Assembly: GCA_964397295.1 (NCBI GenBank)
Contig: CAYNJG010000241.1
Span: 1-10,840, forward strand
Direction: 5' to 3'
Length of the DNA: 10,840 bases
Source of the DNA: CAYNJG01 sp964397295
Lineage (GTDB): Bacteria > Planctomycetota > Planctomycetia > Pirellulales > Pirellulaceae
The notes below the pieces were generated by a model. It searched no databases and was not told the origin of the DNA. It saw only the letters and a program-made list of their open reading frames with translations. The position numbers were made by a program, and so were the translations under genes. How positions within the stretch are numbered: position 1 is the stretch's first letter; each line of letters starts with the position of its first letter. This document shows positions 1 to 9,800 of this stretch, one piece after another.

Positions 1-807
1 ACCGTGAACTCTTCGGGTCTCGGCCCTTGGGACCCAGCCACCGAGTCGTTCATTGGCGATGTCGGGAACGCGACCAAGTCTGCGACGGGGCGAGCAAACT
101 CGTTACTGCCGCTGCCCGCCGACGAAGGCGCAATCGTCAAGGCCGTCGATACGCATGAAGGTGCATGCGAACTGCATCCGTCGATCGATCCGCCGCCAGG
201 CGACTGGGGCGACAATTGCTCGATGATCGACTACGAAGGCGACATGACATTCACGTTGAGTCTGACGAACGAAGGTAACACAGCGTTTACCAACATCCGA
301 TTTGTCGACGTGTTGCCGCACAACGGTGACTCCGCGATCGAGAATGGTGCCAATACTTCGATTACCGATACGCTGGGTGGTTCACCACAAACGCACGGTG
401 ACGGCCGAACACCTCCGTCGGACTTCGCAGGAACACTCGCCTTCGTTTCTCAAACTGGTGCCGACACCGTGCTCGTGTCCGCCGATGATCCGTTGACGAT
501 CAGTCGCGATCCGGACAGAGCTGAACTGGAAACGGTTTGGTGTAGCGGAGTTGGCGGAACCGTGGTTCATGCAGGTGATGCGATCGGCGCTCAGGCTTGT
601 CCGGCAACCGCAGAAGACGTAACCGCAACGTTCTCCGTAACCAATGGACCGCTGAACCCAGGAGATACGCTGACACAAACACTGACCCTGGACACAGAAG
701 ATCATGAGTGCGACGACATCTACACGAACACGTTCGGTGCACAGACCGATCAGATCTTCTTGCCCATTCGTTCCAACGACGTATCGATCATGGTCAATTG
801 CGAACAC
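1..807 (+). other. N-terminal visible region: divergent Cys-containing DUF11-like domain
   Basis: Residues 1-269 of the visible protein. From about residue 45 the strand IVKAV, the segment TFTLSLTNEGNTAF and then IRFVDVLP match the start and middle of a DUF11 domain. The end is near TNTFGAQTD, before the next domain opens at residue 270. It is longer than the later domains, and it lacks the acidic linker. It holds six cysteines (residues 56, 73, 181, 200, 237 and 267), and I find no other cysteine in the remaining 3,346 residues. Disulfide pairing is plausible for an exported protein but is inference. Residues 1-43 look like the tail of a further upstream element. It could be a distinct head or adhesion module rather than part of the stalk. 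Confidence 0.6.
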
Positions 808-3800
808 GATTTGGCGTTGGAGAAGACGATTGACCCGGCGTTCGTGCCCGGCCCAGATTGGGTAACGCCAGGATCCACGACGATTGATTTCCTGATCGAG
901 ATCACCAACCAAGGCGACCCAGTCGAAGACTTTGACATCACCGACTATGTGGATACATCTGTATTCACGTTTGCCCCGGCCAACAACACCACTACGACGA
1001 CGGGTGGCACAGCCAATGGCGGTGCTGGTTTGCCGTTCACTTGGGACACTACCAATCCGGCTGCGCCGGTGGCTCTGGTTGACGGTTTCTTGGACAACGC
1101 CGAAACGGTGACGATTCCGGTAACGTTGACCATTGATAACGCGAACGGGCCGTTAGACAACTGGGCGGAGATCTCCCGATTCGATAGCGATGGGGACCCA
1201 TCCAATGGCGACTCGGATCCAACGAATCCGAACAACCCATCAACGGGGCCGCTCACCGACGAGGACTCGACTCCTGATGATGATCAGACAGACGACAACC
1301 AGCCGACTGGGCCAGGTGCTCCCGGCGATGGCACGATCGACGAAGACGGACTCAATGGTGGTGACGAAGACGATCACGACGTGGCTGGCTTTCCTGTCTA
1401 TGATCTGGAACTGACAAAAACGACGAGTTCGCCGTCGTTGGATTTCTCGGTGTCGCCGCCAACGGTTTCGTTTCAGTTGACGGTCGAGAATCAAGGCACC
1501 GCGGACGCCTTCCTGGTTGACGTTACGGAATATGCTCCACCAGGCCTGACTTACGACGCTGCTGCGACAGCCGCCGCATGGGCGGCAGCAGGTTTGACTG
1601 GTGTTACTGATGCGGCGCCGACGTTCACAATCGCGGGGCCAATCGCGCCGGGTGCGAGTGTATCGATTCCTGCGGTCTATGAGATGACGGACTTGACGCT
1701 GGCACCGTTTGTGAACGCGGCGGAAATTTCGTCATTCGATTCCGATAGCGATCCGGCTAATCCAGCCGATCCGTTTGCCATCGATGTGGACTCGACGCCT
1801 GACGACACGAACGATGAGCCAACGGCAGGGGATGAAGATGATTACGACACCCAGGTGGTGGCTCCTTACGATCTCGCGTTGACCAAAACGATCGAAAGTG
1901 CGGTTACACCGTTGTCGCCGAATGGTTCGGTGACGATGTTGTTGACGATCGAGAATCAGGGTGCACCTGTTAGCACGGTGGATATCACGGACTACATCGA
2001 CGCTACGATGTGGCAGCCGTTCGATCCAACGTTGAACGTTGATGGCGCTGCTCATGCCAATTCGACGGTCGCCGCAGGGTACTCGTTTACGTGGGATAAC
2101 TCGGATCCGTTGAATCCCGTCGCGTCACTCGCTCCTGACACTGCCACGGACACGTTCGTTTTCGGTGAAACGGTCGTGATTCCGATCACGTTACAACCCG
2201 TCGATAACTTCGCTACTGTTGCTCCGTTGAGTAACGTGGCGGAAATTTCGAACTTCGACAACGACAACGATCCGACCAACGGTGATGCTTCCGATGGAAC
2301 CATTTCCGACTTGGACTCCAACCCCGACGACGAGAACGGCAATGGTCCGGGCGAAGATCCAGCTGTCGATATGGTCGATGACGAAACCCTCGAAGATGGC
2401 TTAACGGGTGGAGACGAGGATGATCACGACGGTGTTCTGATTCCGGTCTATGACTTGGAACTGATCAAGACATTGGGCTCGCCGACCTACGATTTCTCAC
2501 TAACGCCTCCGACGGTTACCTTCGACATCACGGTCTCGAACCAAGGTACGGCGGACGCGTATTTCGTTGATGTGACTGACTATGGTGCTCCAGGTCTGAC
2601 GTACGTGTCAGCAACCTCGACTGCTACCTTCACCGACGCGAACCCCACGTTCACACTCGACGGTCCGATCGCTCCAGGCGCATCCGAGACCATCACAGTC
2701 GTGTATGAGATGGATTTGTTGCAAGCTCCGTTTGAGAACGCTGCCGAGATTTCGTCATTCGATTCCGATAGTGATCCGAATAACGCGCCGGATCCGTTCG
2801 CATTTGATGTGGATTCGACGCCCGACGACACGAACAGCGACGACGTCATAGACCACGACACTCAGAACAACGATCCCGATGGCGATGGCAATCTGAATGA
2901 GGAGACGCCTGGCGACGAAGATGACCACGACATTGAAGTGGCGGCACCTTATGATCTGTCGTTGGTCAAAACGATCGAATCCGTCAACACACCGTTGTCA
3001 CCGGACGGTTCGGTGGTGATGTTTCTGACGATCGAGAATCAGGCTGCACCAGTATCGACGGTTGATATTACAGATTACGTCGATGCCACGATGTGGAAAC
3101 CATTTGATCCGGCGTTGAATCCGGGTGGCGCAGCGGATGCGTCATCGACCGCAGCCGCCGGGTTCTCCTTCACCTGGGACTCAACCGATCCATTCAATCC
3201 GGTTGCCTCCGTCACCCCAGATGTCTCCACGGACCAGTTCGTATTTGGCGAAACCATCGTCATTCCAATCACGTTGCAACCTGTCGATAACTTTGGCGAT
3301 GTCGCCCCGTTGCTAAACGTGGCGGAGATCTCCAACTTCGATAACGATACCGATCCGACCAATGGCGATGCCTCTGACGGAACCATCTCCGACTTGGACT
3401 CCATCCCTGACGATGAGAACGGCAATGGGCCAGGCGAAGACCCGGATGCCGATATGGTGAATAACGAAACCGGCGAAGATGGCACGGCCGGTGGCGACGA
3501 GGACGACCATGACGGAGCTCTCTTCCCGGTCTATGACGTTGAGCTGATTAAAACGGTTCGTTCGCCCTTGGTGGACACAGCCCTGACACCGTGGGAGACG
3601 ACTTTCGATATCACCGTATCAAACCAGGGCACCAGCGACGTGTTCTTTGTCGATGTCACCGAATACGCGCCACCTGGGCTCACGTATGACGCTGCAGCAA
3701 CGGCTGCTTTGTGGAGTACGGAAGCCGTCACCGATGTGACCGATGCGTCGCCGACGTTCACGATTGAGGGACCGATTGCTCCAGGGGCGAGCGCAACGTT

Positions 3801-6800
3801 CCCACTCGTGTTCGATGTGACAGATATTTCTCAGGCACCGTTTGTAAACGCTGCCGAAGTCTCTGCGTTCGACGATGACGACGATCCAAACAATCCTGCC
3901 AACCCCCTCGCGGTTGATGTTGATTCGAATACGGACGCCATAAACGATGACGATGTAATCGATCACGACATGCAGAACAACGACCCAGATGGTGACGGAG
4001 ATCTGAATGAGCCAATCGCCGGTGATGAAGATGATCACGACATTGAGGTTGTGGCTCCTTACGATTTGACGTTGACCAAAACGATCGGCTCGGTCAACAC
4101 ACCGTTGTCTCCGAATGGTTCGGTGACGATGTTGTTGACGGTCGAAAACGAGGCCGCTGCCGTTAGTACGGTGGACATCACGGACTACATCGATGCGACG
4201 ATGTGGCAACCGTTCGATACGGCATTGAATCCAGGCGGCGCGATCGATGCAACATCGACGGCGGCCGCTGGCTTCTCCTACACGTGGGATGCCACCGATC
4301 CGCTGAACCCAGTGGCACAGATCACGCCTGACGTCGGGACCGATCAATTGCAATTCGGCGAAACGGTCGTGATCGAAATTACGCTGCAACCGGTCGCGGA
4401 CCTTACCGGTATCTCTCCGCTAAGCAATGTGGCGGAGATTTCGAACTTCGACAACGACACTGATCCAACCAATGGCGATGCCTCCGACGGCACCATCTCC
4501 GATTTGGACTCCAACCCGGACGGCTATGACAGCAACGATCCTGCCGAAGATGATCAGGATGGGGTCGAACTGCCCATCTACGACTTGGAGTTGGTGAAGA
4601 CGCTAGGTACGCCGTCCTTCGATTTCACTGCGTCACCTCCGACTGTTTCGTATGAGTTGACCGTCACGAACCAGGCCACCACGGACGTGTACTTTGTTGA
4701 CATCACCGAGTATCCACCTGCCGGGGTCACTTATGATCCCGCTGCGACGGCAGCCGCTTGGACTGCTGCTGGGTTGACCGGTGTGGTAGACGCGAACCCA
4801 GTGTTCACGATTGAATCACTGGCGGGCGGAGCGAGTCTGTCGATTCCTGTTGTCTACGAGATGACGGACTTGTCGCAGGCACCGTTTGAGAACGCTGCCG
4901 AAATCTCCGCGTTCGATTCCGATAGCGATCCGAACAATGCTCCAGATCCGTTTGCGGTCGATATCGACTCGACGCCCGACGACACGAATGATGACGACCT
5001 CATTGATCAGACGGATCCGAATTACGACCCCGACGCCGATGGGAACTTACACGAGGAGACGCCAGGCGATGAGGACGATCACGATATCGCAATCGCGGCT
5101 CCTTATGACTTGTCGTTGACCAAAACGATCGGCACGGTGAACGCACCGTTGTCGCCGGATGGTTCGGTGACAATGTTGTTGACGATCGAGAATCAGGCTG
5201 CCCCAGTTAGCACAGTTGATATCACGGACTATATCGATGCGACGATGTGGCAACCGTTCGATCCCGCGTTGAATCCAGGCGGCGCGATCGATGCGACATC
5301 GACGGCTGCCGCTGGCTTCTCTTACACGTGGGATGCCACCGATCCACTAAACCCGGTGGCACAGATCACGCCTGACGTAGGGACGGATCAATTGCAGTTT
5401 GGCGAAACCGTGGTAATCGAAATCACGTTGCAACCTGTCGCCAACTTTGGTGATGTTGCCCCGCTGAGCAACTTGGCGGAGATTTCAAACTTCGACAACG
5501 ACACTGATCCAACCAACGGTGACGCTTCCGATGGAACGATCGCCGACATCGACTCCAATCCAGACGGCGACAACGGCAACGGTCCGGGCGAAGGTGTCGA
5601 TATGGTCGATGACGAAACGGGCGAGGACGGCACAGCGGGTGGAGACGAAGACGATCATGACGGCGTCGTCATTCCGATCTATGACCTGGAGCTAATCAAA
5701 ACCGCGGGCACACCGACGTTCGATTACTCGGCCACGCCACCAACCGTGTCTTATGACATCACGGTCTCGAACCAAGGTACCGAAGACGCGTACCTGGTTG
5801 ATGTAACCGACTATGGTGCTCCTGGGCTGACCTATGTGTCGGCGACCTCGACTGCTGCTGGATTCACCGACGCGAACCCGACGTTCACGATCGACGGCCC
5901 GATCGCTCCGGGTGCATCCGAGACAATCACGGTTGTGTACGAGATGGACTTGTCGCAGGCACCGTTTGAGAACGCAGCCGAGATTTCAGCGTTCGATTCC
6001 GATAGTGATCCCAACAACGCGCCGGATCCATTTGCTGTCGATGTAGATTCGACTCCGGACGATACGAACGACGACGATGTCATCGATCACAATCAGCAAA
6101 ACAACGATCCGGACGGTGATGGCAACCTGAACGAGTCAACACCAGGGGATGAAGATGATCACGACGTCGAAGTTGTGACTCCTTACGATCTAGCGCTGAC
6201 GAAGACCATCGAATCGATCGACACACCATTGCTACCGAATGGTTCGGTGACGATGTTGCTGACGGTCACGAATCAGGCCTCTCCAGTCGCTACGGTCGAT
6301 TTGACCGATTACATCGACGCAGCGATGTGGGAACCGTTCATTCCATCGCTCAATCCTGACGGCGCGGTGGATGCAACTTCGACTGCCGCCGCTGGATATT
6401 CTTTCACATGGGATAACACCGACCCATTGAACCCAGTGGCCACGCTCGCGCCTGACGTCGCCACCGATCAGTTCTCGTTTGGTGAAACGCTTGTGGTACC
6501 AATCACATTGCGACCTGCAGAAGGATATGGAGCTGTCGCTCCGCTATCGAACGTAGCGGAGATCTCGAACTTCGACAACGACACCGATCCAACCAATGGT
6601 GATGCCAGCGATGGCACGATCGCCGACGAGGATTCGAACACCGACGGCATTAATGGTAATGGACCAGGTGAAGCCGGCGACATGGTCGATGATGACATCG
6701 ACAGCAACGGCTTGAATGGTGGCGACGAGGATAACCATGATGGCATCTCGATTCCGATCTATGACCTGGAGCTTGTCAAAGTTCTGCGAGATCCAGGGCT

Positions 6801-9800
6801 TGATACCATGGCTTCTCCTTGGCACGCAACATTTGACATCACCGTGTCGAACCAAGGCACGGACGACGTGTTCCTAATAGACGTGACAGAGTATCCACCA
6901 GCGGGTCTCGCGCTCGACGCAGCTGCCACGATGGCACTGTGGGCAAGCGAAGGTCTGACGGGTTTGACAGAGACCAGTGGCGTGTTCACGATCGCTGGAC
7001 CGATCGCACCAGCCGGTTCCGCGACGTTCCCTGTGGTATTCGACATCACGGACCCAGCCGCCACCCCGTTTGAGAACGCTGCCGAAATCTCCGCATTCGA
7101 CTCCGATAGTGACCCCAATAACGCGCCGGATCCATTCGCGATGGATGTCGACTCGAATCCGGACGGCACGAACGACGATGACGTGATCGATCAGACCGAT
7201 CCGAATTACGACCCAGACGGCGATGGTGATCTCAACGAACTCACTCCAGGCGATGAAGACGATCATGATGTCGCCGAGCTGACGTTTGAGTTCGACTTAG
7301 CGTTGGAAAAGACCATCGATCCAGCCTGGACTCCCGGTCCGGACTTTATCACCGAAGGTTCGACCACGATCGACTTCCTGCTGGAAGTCACGAATCAGGC
7401 TACTCAAGTCGAAGACTTTGATGTAACCGAGTACATCGACACGAACGTGTTCACATTCGCTGCGGCCGATAACCCGGCTGGCAATACGGGCGGATCCGCC
7501 AGCTTGCCGTACACTTGGGACATTAGCGATCCAGCGAAGCCTGTGGTTTCCGTCGATGGCGTCTTGGCCACAGGCGGTTCCGTGACGATCCCGGTCACGT
7601 TGATGATCGAGGATTCGGACGGTTCGATAGTAAACTGGGCAGAAATCTCTTACTTCGATTCCGATGGTGATCCATCGAACGGCGATTCAGATCCAACGAA
7701 TCCCAACAACCAATCCGGTCCGCTACTGGACGTTGACTCGACGCCCGATGACGATCAAGCGGACGATGCCCAGCCAGCCGGCCCCGGTGTTGCGGGCGAT
7801 GGCGAGATCGATGGTGACGGAACCGGATCTGATCCTATCAATGGTGACGAAGACGATCACGACGTTGCCGGCATCCCCAACTATGACCTCGAATTGGTCA
7901 AGACACTCCGTGATCCAGGCCTGGATATCTCAGCCAGCCCCTGGCATGCGACCTTCGATATTACCGTTTCGAATCAAGGCGATGCAGACGTGTACTTGGT
8001 AGACGTAACCGAATACCCACCTGCAGGTCTGACTTTCGACGCGGCCGCAACCACGGCGTTGTGGGCTGCGGAAGGTCTGACAGGTGTCTCGGAAAATGCG
8101 GGACTATTTACGATTGCTGGCCCGATCGCGCCAGCCGATTCGGTCATATTCCCCATCGTGTACGACATCACCGATCCGAATGCTTCGCCCTTCGAGAACG
8201 CAGCGGAGATCTCGAGCTTTGATTCGGACAACGATCCAACCAATGCCCCTGATCCGTTCGCCGTCGATGTGGACTCGACTCCAGACGGCACGAACGACGA
8301 TGACGTGATCGACCAGACCGATCCGAACTACGATCCAGACGGTGACGGCGATCTCAGCGAGGTGACTCCAGGTGACGAAGATGACCACGACGTGGCCGAG
8401 TTCCTGTTGCCACGTATCTCGTTAGAAAAAGAAATCGTCGGAGCTCCGGTTCCTGCAGCGAGCGGCACCCTGGGCAACTTCGACGTGGTCTACGAGTTTG
8501 TCACCGAGAACAATGGCCAACTCACGCTCACGAACTTGGCGTTAGCGGAAGACTTGGCCAGCCAGTTTGGCGGCGCCTTCGTCAGCGTCGTCGGCTCACC
8601 GGTAGTCACGGCTTCGACCGCAACGACACCTCCGACGGCCAGTACGACCTACGACGGTGGGGCAGATGCGAATCTGTTCGGTACGGCAGCCAGCCAGTTG
8701 GAGCCAGGTCAAACGGTCACCGTACAGATCACCGTCGAGATCGATCCGGATTCACCAACAGCGATTTACGACGGGATTACGGGCGACGGAAACACGGATC
8801 TCGAAAACCGAGCCGAGGTCACCGCGACGGATCCCGCTGGCAACCCGATCAGCGATACCTCGGACGATCCCACCGACGCCACCAACGACGACGGAGTTCG
8901 TAGTGATGCATCCGATGACGATGGCGAGCCAGACGATCCGACGGCATTGATCATTCCGAGCATTTCGGTCGAGAAGGAATTGATTGCTGGGCCTCTACCT
9001 TCCAGCGTTACGCCCGATAACGTGGAAGCCACTTTCGAATTGACGCTGATCAACGATGGTAACGATCGACTCGCGAACCTCTCGCTGCTGGAAGACCTGG
9101 CCGCACAATGGGGTGGAGCCTTCGCCGGGATTATCGGAACGCCAACGATCACGGATTCGACAGCCGCGGATCCACCGGAGATCAATCCGGGCTTCGACGG
9201 CGGAACGACCGACTCCGAGATCTTCGACAACAGCGGTTTGAATACCAACCTGCTTGAGCCTGGCCAATATGTCACTGTTCAGATCACGGTGGACGTTGAT
9301 GCCGGCAGCCCAACCGCGATCTTCACCAACGGTTTCCTTGCGAACTCGGCAGAAGGTGGGGCTACTGCTCTTAGTGGTGGCGGAACGCTCGCCGAGCTCT
9401 CGGATGATCCATCCGATCCGACAGACGACGATATAGATGGCAGCGGTGAGCCTGATGATCCCACGATCTTGGCAGTGGGAGCTGACGTCTCTGGTACTGT
9501 CTTTTCAGATGCCAACGGTAACGGGGTCTACGATCCGGGCGAATCTGGCATCCTCGGTGTTGAGATCATCCTTATGGGTACGGACATCGCTGGCAATCCC
9601 GTCAACATCTCGGTGTTCACCGACGCCGATGGTAACTACACGTTCGAAGACATCTTGCCCGGTGATTACACCTTGACACAAGTTCAGCCACCGCAGTTCA
9701 TCGACGGCGATGATGCGGCCGGCTCACTGGGTGGAAATGCTGGTAACGATACCATCTCGTTCAGCCTTGCACCTGGTTCGGATGACGGTACGGACTACGA

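Noticed and set aside
4063..4581. Frameshift or pseudogene at the shortened D7 linker
   Set aside because: The length change is a multiple of three, and D8 follows in the same frame with all its conserved positions.
2052..8388. Recurring antisense open frames with similar Ser-rich or Ile/Val/Arg-rich translations (for example 3075-3485, 3619-4389, 6759-7169, 7974-8291)
   Set aside because: They lie opposite the same parts of the coding repeats and resemble each other only because the + strand repeats do. They have no recognisable domains, and the synonymous pattern between D7 and D9 supports frame +1.
808..8412. CRISPR array or non-coding tandem repeat
   Set aside because: The repeat unit is about 1.08 kb, diverged, and keeps a continuous reading frame with protein-level conservation; there are no short identical repeats with unique spacers.
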